NCBI GenBank assembly: GCA_903901875.1
Contig: CAIUSO010000045.1
Coordinates: forward strand, 1 to 64,000
Length of the DNA stretch: 64,000 nucleotides
Source of the DNA: an uncultured Geobacteraceae bacterium
Lineage (GTDB): Bacteria; Desulfobacterota; Desulfuromonadia; Geobacterales; Pseudopelobacteraceae
Direction: 5' to 3'
Shown here piece by piece: positions 46,131 to 53,912 of the stretch. The translations under genes were made by a program, and so were the position numbers. Position 1 is the stretch's first letter, and every line of letters starts with the position of its first letter. The notes below the pieces were generated by a model that was not told the origin of the DNA, made no database searches, and saw only the letters and a list, made by a program, of their open reading frames with translations.

Positions 46131-46266
46131 TTCATATCCTTGCCAGGACTGAACTTCCCCCGATCGACTTGCAGCGATGTCGATTTCTGCCCCAGTTTTC
46201 GGATTGCGACCCTTGAAAACCTCGGGTTGAGTTGAGAACAGCTTTTGTCTGCCATTGCCAAAAAAA
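46131..46266 (-). pseudogene. HU-type DNA-binding protein relic, C-terminal part
   Basis: On the minus strand the frame reads KGRNPKTGAEIDIAASRSG, then after a one-base frame change KFSPGKDMKGL and a stop. This is the end of an HU/IHF protein and closely matches the intact copy at 47946. The N-terminal half is degenerate. It is a decayed duplicate, probably from a past rearrangement around the ParDE patch. Confidence 0.75.
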
Positions 46267-46383
46267 CACGGAGGCTGTCGCTGATTTAAAAGTTTTCATG
46301 GGGATAGCAACATCTGAAATTTGTTGATTTAGTCTAACGAATACATTAGATTCACTCACATGATGTTAATAAAAGGAGGGGTT

Positions 46384-46689
46384 ATGCGTAAACTTTTAAG
46401 AATTGGTGCTCTGATCGGATTGTTGGCTGTTGCGTCGGGTTGTTCATTGAAAAGATCTCCTGTGTTGAATACCGTTGACTTGAGCAAAATAGACTTCAGT
46501 AACTCTGCATCAATGAAAGAAGGGTCGGCGTGTGCTACCTATATTCTTGGTGTCCTCGGGCCGATTGGGGATCCTTCCGTATTTCGCGCCATTCAAAACT
46601 CAAAAATCAAGAGTGTAAAAGCGGTTGATTACCAGAGTGGGTGGTATCTGCTGTTTACGCAGGACTGCGTTGTCGTATACGGAGAGTAG
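46384..46689 (+). CDS. TRL-like small lipoprotein
   Basis: 101 residues from the ATG at 46384, with AGGAGGGG just upstream. A lipobox VASGC follows a hydrophobic signal. The mature part resembles the TRL-like (tRNA-associated locus) family: SACATYILGVLGPIGDPSVFRAIQNSKI and KAVDYQSGWYLLFTQDCVVVYGE. The function of the family is unknown. A strong terminator follows, so it is a single-gene transcript. Confidence 0.72.
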   Translation: MRKLLRIGALIGLLAVASGCSLKRSPVLNTVDLSKIDFSNSASMKEGSACATYILGVLGPIGDPSVFRAIQNSKIKSVKAVDYQSGWYLLFTQDCVVVYGE

Positions 46690-46719
46690 TCCGGCACTCC
46701 GATCTGTTTGTGGGTAAAG

Positions 46720-46747
46720 GGCGCTTGTTGATCGAAGCGCCTTTTTT
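46720..46747 (+). terminator. Strong terminator after the TRL-like gene
   Basis: GGCGCTT (46720-46726) pairs with AAGCGCC (46735-46741) and runs directly into TTTTTT (46742-46747). Confidence 0.85.
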
Positions 46748-46891
46748 AGTTCGTATCTCAATCTCTGCCTGACAAAAGTCCGCTTTCATTCATGACTGAT
46801 ACCCTTCGCCGTACAAAAATAATCCAGTTTCCCTTTAATGTGGTAAGCTGAATCCGCTTTACATTCTGCTTGAGTTGACAAGGAGCATGAC

Positions 46892-47785
46892 ATGAACATT
46901 TTTATCAGCGGCGGCAGCGGTTTTGTCGGTTCCCGTCTCTGTCGTCTCCTTACGGAGCGGGGACATACACTCAGGCTCCTGGTACACCGACGTCAGGGGG
47001 AAGGGGGTGGGGGGAACATTGAGTGCGTTACGGGAGATGTGGCGGATCGGGAGAGTGTTGAGTCAGCCATGGTTGGCTGTGATGCGGTGATCAACCTGGT
47101 TGGCATCATCAGGGAATTCCCCGGCAGGGGGGTGACGTTTGACACGCTCCATCGCCGAGCCACGGAGAATCTGGTCGGTGCGGCCGTGACGTGCGGAATC
47201 GACCGCTATCTCCAGATGTCCGCTCTCGGTACCCGGCCCGATGCCGTGTCCCGGTACCATCGTACCAAATGGCAGGCCGAACAGGTGGTGCGGAACAGTA
47301 CCCTTGGGTGGACCATATTTCGCCCCTCCCTGATCTTCGGGCCGGGGGACGGGTTTATCAATATGCTGGCGGCCCAACTCCGTGTGACACCGGCCATGCC
47401 GGTCATCGGGAGCGGAACCTATCGCCTGCAGCCAGTTCATGTGGATGACGTGGCCCGTTGTTTCGCCCTCTCTCTGGAAATGCCGGAAACGGTCCGGCAG
47501 ACCTATGAACTGTGTGGAGCCGTGCGGCTCAGTTATGAGGAACTTCTCGATGTAATTTCTGCGGCCCTGGGACGCACCGCCACCCGTAAACCCCATATTC
47601 CCCTGGGATTGATGAAAATGGTGATTCCCTTCATGCAGAAAATACCGCAGTTTCCGATTACCATGGACCAGTTGCAGATGCTTCTGGAAGAGAGTATCGG
47701 CAGCAGTGACTGGCAGCAGCTGTTCGGCTTTACGGCCCGGGATCTGGTGAGTGGAATCAGGGAGTATGTGGGGAAAGCGGCGTAG
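46892..47785 (+). CDS. NDUFA9-like SDR (NAD-dependent epimerase/reductase family)
   Basis: 297 residues of the extended short-chain dehydrogenase fold. The N-terminal Rossmann motif FISGGSGFVGSRLC (about 4-17), the acidic DVADRESVESAMVGCDAVINLVG and the YHRTKW active-site pair (Tyr-x-x-x-Lys) are present. The sequence pattern fits the complex I NDUFA9-type group, which is widespread in bacteria. The substrate is not known. Convergent and divergent neighbours are unrelated. Confidence 0.85.
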   Translation: MNIFISGGSGFVGSRLCRLLTERGHTLRLLVHRRQGEGGGGNIECVTGDVADRESVESAMVGCDAVINLVGIIREFPGRGVTFDTLHRRATENLVGAAVTCGIDRYLQMSALGTRPDAVSRYHRTKWQAEQVVRNSTLGWTIFRPSLIFGPGDGFINMLAAQLRVTPAMPVIGSGTYRLQPVHVDDVARCFALSLEMPETVRQTYELCGAVRLSYEELLDVISAALGRTATRKPHIPLGLMKMVIPFMQKIPQFPITMDQLQMLLEESIGSSDWQQLFGFTARDLVSGIREYVGKAA

Positions 47786-47945
47786 GTCAGGATCGCTATT
47801 TTGCCTATACCGTCACAATAGCCTCAAGCTTTTGCGCTGGAATCCGAAATGGTTACTATGCTCTTATTCTGGATTCAACGGGGGAATTATACTCTGAGAA
47901 CAGGTTCATCACCGGGCAGAATGTCCACTTAAAGGAGAGTAAACT

Positions 47946-48212
47946 ATGGTTAAAGCGGTTCTTGTGCGCAATGTTGCGGAGAAGTTGGCAGTTACCCAGA
48001 AGCAGGCTGAGGCAGCAATTGATGCGGTGTTTTCTGAAATCGGGGAGGCGATCAAGGTTGGTGACAAAATCACCATTCCCGGTTTTGGAACATTCTCCGT
48101 TGCCGAGCGGGCAGCACGCAAGGGGCGGAATCCCCAGACCGGAGTAGAGATAGATATTCCTGCAAGTCGGTCAGGAAAATTTACCCCCGGCAAGTCCCTG
48201 AAGGGGCTTTAA
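47946..48212 (+). CDS. HU-family DNA-binding protein
   Basis: 88 residues, complete. The ribosome site AAAGGAGAG precedes the ATG. The helical N-terminus (NVAEKLAVTQKQAEAAIDAVF) and the beta-arm region GFGTFSVAERAARKGRNPQTG are typical. It wraps DNA and helps nucleoid structure. A decayed relative lies at 46131-46266. Confidence 0.95.
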   Translation: MVKAVLVRNVAEKLAVTQKQAEAAIDAVFSEIGEAIKVGDKITIPGFGTFSVAERAARKGRNPQTGVEIDIPASRSGKFTPGKSLKGL

Positions 48213-48239
48213 CTCGGTCGAATTTTACGATGTAGACGC

Positions 48240-48268
48240 AAAAAGGCTCCCCCGCAGGGAGTCTTTTT
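48240..48268 (+). terminator. Terminator after the HU gene
   Basis: AAAAAGGCTCCC (48240-48251) pairs with GGGAGTCTTTTT (48257-48268) around a 5-base loop and ends in T residues. Confidence 0.8.
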
Positions 48269-48337
48269 GCGTTGGTGCCATGAACGTGCCGGTCACGAAA
48301 ACTTGACAGATGCTTATTAATCGGGTATAAGATCACC

Positions 48338-48829
48338 ATGGACAGCCCATTATTCAATAAGATAGCAGCAGGAGTTGCGCTGATAGGGGGGCTGATGGCA
48401 CCGTCACTGCTCTATGCCGGCGACCCTACTCCCCGTGACCTTACCCTGATACGGGAACTTTCCGACCCTGCTCAATCCACACTGGAAGAGCTGGTTCTGA
48501 GGAGCAGTTCCCTGGAGATGGTGGAGGGATTTGCCTCCTATTATGCCGGCCGGTTTGAAGGAAAACGTACCACCTCCGGTCACCGATATAATCCGGAAAA
48601 AATGACTGCCGCCCATGAAAGCCTCCCCATCGGCACGGTAGTGCGGGTGGTTAACGCGATCAGCAAGCAGGAAGTACACGTTACCATCACCGACCGGTGC
48701 GCCTCAAAATCATTTCATTTCATCGACCTTTCCCGTGCCGCAGCCAAAAAAATCGGGCTGTGGGGTAAAGGGAGAATCAAAGTTGTTATTATTCCTCTCC
48801 TCGAAGAACGCCTCAAAGAGCCGGTCTGA
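48338..48829 (+). CDS. RlpA-like septal-ring/endoglycan-binding protein
   Basis: 163 residues with a signal peptide (VALIGGLMAPSLLYAG) and one RlpA double-psi barrel: FASYYAGRFEGKRTTSGHRYN, TAAHESLPIGTVVRVVNA, VTITDR and FIDLSRAAAKKIG. The family cleaves glycan strands lacking stem peptides. No SPOR domain is fused, so septal localisation is uncertain. The ATG has a weak ribosome site. Confidence 0.88.
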   Translation: MDSPLFNKIAAGVALIGGLMAPSLLYAGDPTPRDLTLIRELSDPAQSTLEELVLRSSSLEMVEGFASYYAGRFEGKRTTSGHRYNPEKMTAAHESLPIGTVVRVVNAISKQEVHVTITDRCASKSFHFIDLSRAAAKKIGLWGKGRIKVVIIPLLEERLKEPV

Positions 48830-48891
48830 TTTCCGGCAGTCCCCGAGCTGTTCCCCCTTCCCCTGTTTTTTCTCGACGGTAATCCCTCCAA

Positions 48892-48907
48892 TGGCACGGC
48901 TCATGCT
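48892..48907 (+). promoter_or_regulatory. Possible sigma-54 promoter (-24/-12)
   Basis: TGGCACGGCTCATGCT matches the sigma-54 pattern (GG, ten bases, GC). It lies 29 bases before the ANTAR regulator start, giving a transcript with a short leader that still includes GGAGG. The match is partial at -12 (ATGCT for TTGCA). Confidence 0.4.
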
Positions 48908-48934
48908 AGACATCAGGTACGGAGGTAATCAACC

Positions 48935-49501
48935 ATGGGTAAATCTATATTAATTTGCGATGATGAACCGCTCATCAGGACCAGCCTGAAAAGTATGCTG
49001 GTTGATCTTGGCTTTGATGAAATACTGGAATGTGGTGACGGAGCAAAGGCGGTAGAGCTGGCACTGGGTTGCTTTCCCGATATGGCCATACTCGATGTTG
49101 CCATGCCCGGTATGGATGGTATTACGGCGGCCGGAGAGATCAAAAAAAAGCTGAAGATCCCGATTATGTTACTGACCAGTGCCTGTGATGGGGCGACAGT
49201 AAAACGGGCATCGGCATGCGGGATTGCCGCTTTTTTAACCAAACCGCTCCGTCAGCAGGATTTGCTTCCAGCCATAGAGATTGCTCTGCATCATGTTGAA
49301 GAGGTGGAAGATCTTAAGGAAAAGATCGATGATCTGCGTGAATTGATCGAAAACCGGAAAATTATTGAAAAGGCCAAGGGGGTTTTGATGGAAAAAAATC
49401 GCTCCAGTGAGGCCGATGCCTACCGCCTTATGCAGAAAACGGCAATGGATAAGCGGAAGACGTTGCTACAGGTGGCGACTAAAATTCTCAGCGAAGTCTG
49501 A
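48935..49501 (+). CDS. Response regulator with ANTAR RNA-binding output
   Basis: 188 residues. The receiver domain (about 1-120) shows D9-D10, phospho-acceptor in AILDVAMP (about D55) and K in FLTKPLR. A C-terminal ANTAR domain (about 130-185, ENRKIIEKAKGVLMEKNRSS, EADAYRLMQKTAM) binds nascent RNA and prevents termination. The start follows GGAGG. ANTAR targets need a paired-hexaloop RNA, which was not found nearby. A sigma-54-like site precedes it. Confidence 0.93.
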   Translation: MGKSILICDDEPLIRTSLKSMLVDLGFDEILECGDGAKAVELALGCFPDMAILDVAMPGMDGITAAGEIKKKLKIPIMLLTSACDGATVKRASACGIAAFLTKPLRQQDLLPAIEIALHHVEEVEDLKEKIDDLRELIENRKIIEKAKGVLMEKNRSSEADAYRLMQKTAMDKRKTLLQVATKILSEV

Positions 49502-49510
49502 ACGAGCGGA

Positions 49511-52500
49511 TTACCCGAGGAGGAATTCAAAATCTTCACGGGTGAGCCCCGCTCCGCCACCACCGGCACCATCGTCAAGAATCGCCTTATATATCTGCAG
49601 TTTCCGGGCCTTTAACGCCATCATTTTTTCTTCGATGGTATGGCGCATGATGAGGCGCGTGATGGTGACCTGCTCGGTCTGGCCGATACGGTGGGCACGG
49701 TCAGATGCCTGGTTTTCAACGGCCGGATTCCACCAGGGATCCATATGGTAGACGTAGGTGGCCCGGGTAAGGTTGAGCCCCTTTCCCCCCGCCTTAAGAC
49801 TTATCAGAAAAACCATGGGCTCGGTCGAGTCCTGAAATGCCTGGACCAGCTTTTTCCGCTGCACGACCGGTGTGGACCCATCGAGACGGAGACAGGAAAA
49901 ACCGAGCTGCTTCAATCCCCCCTCAATCAGATCAAGATAGCTGGTGAACTGGGAAAATACCAGTGAGCTATGCCCCTCATCCCGTAGTTCTGCCAGCTGT
50001 TCGGCCAGAAATTCCAGCTTGGGCGACCCATCGCTTGCCCCCGGTGAGGCCAGTGCCGGGGCGAGGCAGATCTGCCGCAGCCTGAGAATCGCGGTGAGTG
50101 CGATTATGCGGGCCTGGGCCGGGGCATGACTGGCGTAAGCTGCCTGAACCTGTCCCTTTACCTCTTCCACGGTTCGCTGATAGAATGTGCGTTGTTTTGT
50201 GGTCAGCTCAAGGGGGATATCGATCTCGATCTTCGGCGGCAGTTCATCGGCGATCAGCTGTTTTGTTCGGCGCAGCACAAAGGGGCGGGTCCGCCCGATC
50301 AGGCGTGCCGTACCGGTCGCCCCTTCCCGGTTGATGGTGCGGTTGAACTCTTCGCGGCTGCCCAGCAGTCCGGGCAAGCAGAGATCCATGATGGCAAAGT
50401 ATTCTCCCAGATGGTTTTCCACCGGAGTGCCGGTCAGGGCCAGGGTGAATGCCCCCCGCAGCTTGCGGACGGCATTTGAGGTGGCCGCCTGAAGGTTTTT
50501 GACCACCTGGGTTTCGTCAAAAATCAGTACGTTGAAGTTCTGCCCGGCCAGAATGTCGCTGTCCCGCTGGACAATGCCATAACTGGTGATGACGATGTCA
50601 TGATGTTCAAAATCAGACGTACTGCGTGACGTGCCGCTGTAGATCATGACCCGGGCGGTCGGCAGAAATCGGGCAAGTTCGGACTCCCAGTTGAACAGAA
50701 GAGACGGGGGGGCAACCACCAGGTGGGGGGCACCGGGAACAGCGGTCGAGGTCAGTTCACCCGAGAGGATTCCGGCAAGCAGGGTTATCCCCTGCACCGT
50801 TTTGCCCAACCCCATATCGTCGGCAAGGCACGCTCCGAAGCGGTGCTCATACATGAAGGCCAGCCAGTGCCAGGCATCAATCTGGTAGTGGCGCAGTGTG
50901 GCCGTGAGGATGCCGGGCACCGGTCTCCCCTTGATTGATGAAAAATTGAGCAGGTTTTCCAGGATCTGGGCATCCCCTTCGGAGAGTATGACCTGAACTC
51001 CATGGTTGCGGAGTTGCAGCCAGTCAAGTATCTGAAGTCGTGGTACCCGTACCAGCTCTTTTTCTCCCTTTTTCTTTCGCTTGCCGTGTGATGAGATGGC
51101 ACCGGCAAACATGGCCAGCACCTGGACGTTGACGTCGTCCAGCAGCATCAATTTCCCCCCACGTCGCAGGATACCGCTGCCGTCCATGAGGCTGCGCAAC
51201 TCTTCTTCAGTAAGAATCTCACCATTACAGCGAATCTCCGGTCTGAGTTCAAACCAGTCAAGGGTGCTTCGGGTGGCATCCAGGGAAAACTCCCACGATG
51301 CCATGGCCAGCGGTTCATGGCCAATGCGGAGTGAAAACGCATGGAGCTGCAAGCGGGTCGTCAGTTGGGGCAGTTCCTTCAGCAGTTTGTCGGTCGCCAC
51401 CTCCAGTCGCAGGGGATGGGCACCACCGACAAACGCTTCCAGGCCAAAGGTGTCATAGAGTATCTTAAGCAGGCGGGCCTGTTCACGGTATTCGTCCCGG
51501 AGAAACCGCCAGCCGTCCGGTGTGCCCTGTGCCACAATGGAGGATTGGTGCCACAGATCGGGCAGTTGGGTAAGAAGCTGCTTGGCCTCCCGCTTGATGG
51601 TCCGTTTCAAAAAGTCGGGGGAGGAGGTTACGGAACGGATAATGGCATTGCGCCCCGTTGTCCTGGGCTCATCCAGCAGGGCAAATGCGGCATCCAGTAC
51701 GGCCCGCAGCCGTTTTTTAGTTCTCATTTGGGCCGATAGGTGGGCCCGCCTCTGGGGATCAAGGAGCCAGAAGGGGTGCGCTGAGAGGTGAACCACCTCA
51801 TGGTCATAGACGCTGACCGGTTCCAGTACGGTGACGGTATCATTGAGGCCGTGGGGGATATCGACCAGGTATGACTGCCTCAGTGGAACCAGGTCATCGG
51901 GCTCCCCTGCCGGGGTCAGGAAATAGTGGGTAGGGGGGTGCTGTTCAAAAGTACCCGGCATAAACCTGATGTCTGCGGTGTTGAAGAGTTGCTGAGATAC
52001 GCTGAGGGTGTGGCGGTGACTCCAGAGTTCCAGGCCGAAAAAATCGCCGTTTTCCTGGGGGGCCTCATCGGAGAGTTCATCTCCCCATTCATCGTCCCAT
52101 TCATCGACTTCCCATGATTCATCTCCCCACTCATCGTCGACGTTTTTGCCGGATTCCCGCTCCAATGTGTCAAAAATGCTTTCCCAGCTATTCCAGGCGG
52201 CGGGGTCAGTTACCGGTATGATGTGCCCTGCTTCGATATCAAACAGCATCTGACCATGGAAGATGGCCTGTTCCGGAAGCGGGTTGCCGTCGGCAAAGGT
52301 TCGGCTGATCTCAATGGTCGTGTCACGGAGGGTAAAGACGATTCCGGCGACACAGCTCCGCTCCCCTTCATAGGTGAGCTGAGTCTCAGTGCCATGAATG
52401 TCACGGAAAAAAATCGGGTAGATGCCGCCGGTGACATGCTGAAACATTTCAAAATAGCGCCGGGTCGACTCGTAGAAATAATGGGAGGCGAGAAAACGTG

Positions 52501-52717
52501 TCAGGTCGGCAGGAAGGGCATGGGCCGTCCAGCCGTAGACCGACTCGGAACCCCGCTGTATGGAACCACGGATACCACCACCGTAGCCGCTTGGTTCAAG
52601 CAGCAGTCGATAGGGGTTCAGGGTTGCAACTGGCTGTTTTCGAGCAGGTTTCCCCGCAGATGTCATCTTCTGGAGATGCGGTTGATTTATTTCTTTGTGG
52701 CCAGACGATGGTTTCAT
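49511..52717 (-). CDS. SNF2/HepA-family helicase-like ATPase with acidic N-terminal region
   Basis: 1068 residues from the ATG at 52717 (an earlier TTG and a later ATG at 52666 are alternatives; ribosome sites are weak). The first 600 residues have no recognised domain except an acidic Trp-rich tract (about 194-218, DDEWGDESWEVDEWDDEWG). The SNF2 ATPase core follows: Walker A LADDMGLGKTVQG (about 632-642), the Walker B-type DETQ in LIFDETQVVKN, and the SF2 helicase C-terminal block (FSQFTSYLDLIEG, DPWWNPAVENQASDRAHRIGQ). These proteins remodel protein-DNA or RNA polymerase complexes, but the substrate of this class is unknown. Confidence 0.88.
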   Translation of the reverse strand: MKPSSGHKEINQPHLQKMTSAGKPARKQPVATLNPYRLLLEPSGYGGGIRGSIQRGSESVYGWTAHALPADLTRFLASHYFYESTRRYFEMFQHVTGGIYPIFFRDIHGTETQLTYEGERSCVAGIVFTLRDTTIEISRTFADGNPLPEQAIFHGQMLFDIEAGHIIPVTDPAAWNSWESIFDTLERESGKNVDDEWGDESWEVDEWDDEWGDELSDEAPQENGDFFGLELWSHRHTLSVSQQLFNTADIRFMPGTFEQHPPTHYFLTPAGEPDDLVPLRQSYLVDIPHGLNDTVTVLEPVSVYDHEVVHLSAHPFWLLDPQRRAHLSAQMRTKKRLRAVLDAAFALLDEPRTTGRNAIIRSVTSSPDFLKRTIKREAKQLLTQLPDLWHQSSIVAQGTPDGWRFLRDEYREQARLLKILYDTFGLEAFVGGAHPLRLEVATDKLLKELPQLTTRLQLHAFSLRIGHEPLAMASWEFSLDATRSTLDWFELRPEIRCNGEILTEEELRSLMDGSGILRRGGKLMLLDDVNVQVLAMFAGAISSHGKRKKKGEKELVRVPRLQILDWLQLRNHGVQVILSEGDAQILENLLNFSSIKGRPVPGILTATLRHYQIDAWHWLAFMYEHRFGACLADDMGLGKTVQGITLLAGILSGELTSTAVPGAPHLVVAPPSLLFNWESELARFLPTARVMIYSGTSRSTSDFEHHDIVITSYGIVQRDSDILAGQNFNVLIFDETQVVKNLQAATSNAVRKLRGAFTLALTGTPVENHLGEYFAIMDLCLPGLLGSREEFNRTINREGATGTARLIGRTRPFVLRRTKQLIADELPPKIEIDIPLELTTKQRTFYQRTVEEVKGQVQAAYASHAPAQARIIALTAILRLRQICLAPALASPGASDGSPKLEFLAEQLAELRDEGHSSLVFSQFTSYLDLIEGGLKQLGFSCLRLDGSTPVVQRKKLVQAFQDSTEPMVFLISLKAGGKGLNLTRATYVYHMDPWWNPAVENQASDRAHRIGQTEQVTITRLIMRHTIEEKMMALKARKLQIYKAILDDGAGGGGAGLTREDFEFLLG

Positions 52718-52870
52718 GTCTTCTTTATAGCAGGAAGTCAGAATGTGCGGCAAGAAGAAAGCCGATGAAAGAAGTTTGATAAAGACATCCCTGTTGTGAA
52801 AATATGTAAATCATGGCATCGTATGACCACACGGATTACCGACCAGATTATATCTGAAAAGGAGTTCCCC

Positions 52871-53911
52871 ATGTCTTTTCGCACTATTGAGTGGCTCGAC
52901 GATAAAGTTATCATGATTGACCAGACCCGTTTGCCGGCTGAAGAGGTCTATAACAGCTATGGTGACTTTCAATCGGTGGCAGAGGCGATCAAGGGGATGG
53001 TCATTCGGGGGGCTCCCGCCATTGGCGTGGCAGCGGCCATGGGGGTGGCACTGGGGGCCCAGGCCATCATAGCCGATACCCACGAATCGTTTTTCCGGCA
53101 ACTTGACAACGTGTGCGATGTGCTGGGACGAACCCGCCCCACGGCCGTCAATCTTTTCTGGGGATTGGAGCGGATGAAGGGGGTGGCGGAGAGTCACCGG
53201 GGGGAATCTCTCGCGATCATCCGTGCCGCCCTCAAACAGGAGGCCATACGTATTGAACGGGACGATCAGACCATCTGCCGGAATATCGGCAAGTGGGGTG
53301 CCACCCTGATTCCCGATGGTGCCACGGTGCTCACCCACTGCAATGCCGGGGGGTTGGCAACGGCCGGCTATGGCACCGCCCTTGGCGTCATACGTGCCGC
53401 CCACGAAGGGGGTAAGAAAATCCAGGTGTTTGCCGATGAAACCCGCCCCTGGCTGCAAGGGGCGCGTTTGACCGCCTGGGAGCTGATGAAGGAGGGTATT
53501 CCAACCACGCTTATCTCCGATAATATGGCAGGTTTTTTCATGAATCGGGGGGAGATAACCTGCTGTGTGGTGGGGGCTGACAGGATTGCGGCCAACGGCG
53601 ATACTGCCAACAAGATCGGTACCTATTCGGTTGCGGTACTGGCTAAAGAAAACAACATCCCCTTTTACGTGGCTGCTCCGGTCTCGACCCTGGATCTGAC
53701 CCTGGCCGACGGCGGTCAAATTCCCATTGAAGAGCGGCCCTCCCATGAAGTCACCCACATCAAGGGGGTGTCCATCGGTCCGGTGGGGGTGCGGGTGCGC
53801 AATCCCTCCTTCGATGTGACCCCGGCACGGTACATAACGGCAATCATAACGGAAAACGGCATTGTGACCGGAGATTTTCGCAGTGGCTTGCGGAAGGTGG
53901 CGGGGAGCTGA
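52871..53911 (+). CDS. mtnA: S-methyl-5-thioribose-1-phosphate isomerase
   Basis: 346 residues from the ATG at 52871 with AAGGAG 7 bases upstream; the 25 codons before it in frame lack such a site. It acts in methionine salvage, opening methylthioribose phosphate to methylthioribulose phosphate. The motifs [32 protein letters not shown]-type [32 protein letters not shown] and [19 protein letters not shown] are conserved, including the catalytic Cys and Asp. No other mtn genes are nearby, so the pathway is either incomplete or scattered. Confidence 0.95.
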   Translation: MSFRTIEWLDDKVIMIDQTRLPAEEVYNSYGDFQSVAEAIKGMVIRGAPAIGVAAAMGVALGAQAIIADTHESFFRQLDNVCDVLGRTRPTAVNLFWGLERMKGVAESHRGESLAIIRAALKQEAIRIERDDQTICRNIGKWGATLIPDGATVLTHCNAGGLATAGYGTALGVIRAAHEGGKKIQVFADETRPWLQGARLTAWELMKEGIPTTLISDNMAGFFMNRGEITCCVVGADRIAANGDTANKIGTYSVAVLAKENNIPFYVAAPVSTLDLTLADGGQIPIEERPSHEVTHIKGVSIGPVGVRVRNPSFDVTPARYITAIITENGIVTGDFRSGLRKVAGS

Positions 53912-53912
53912 C

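Noticed and set aside
46132-46359. A 75-codon minus-strand frame as a real gene
   Set aside because: The protein-like similarity to HU lies in another frame of the same strand with a frame change, so this frame is spurious.
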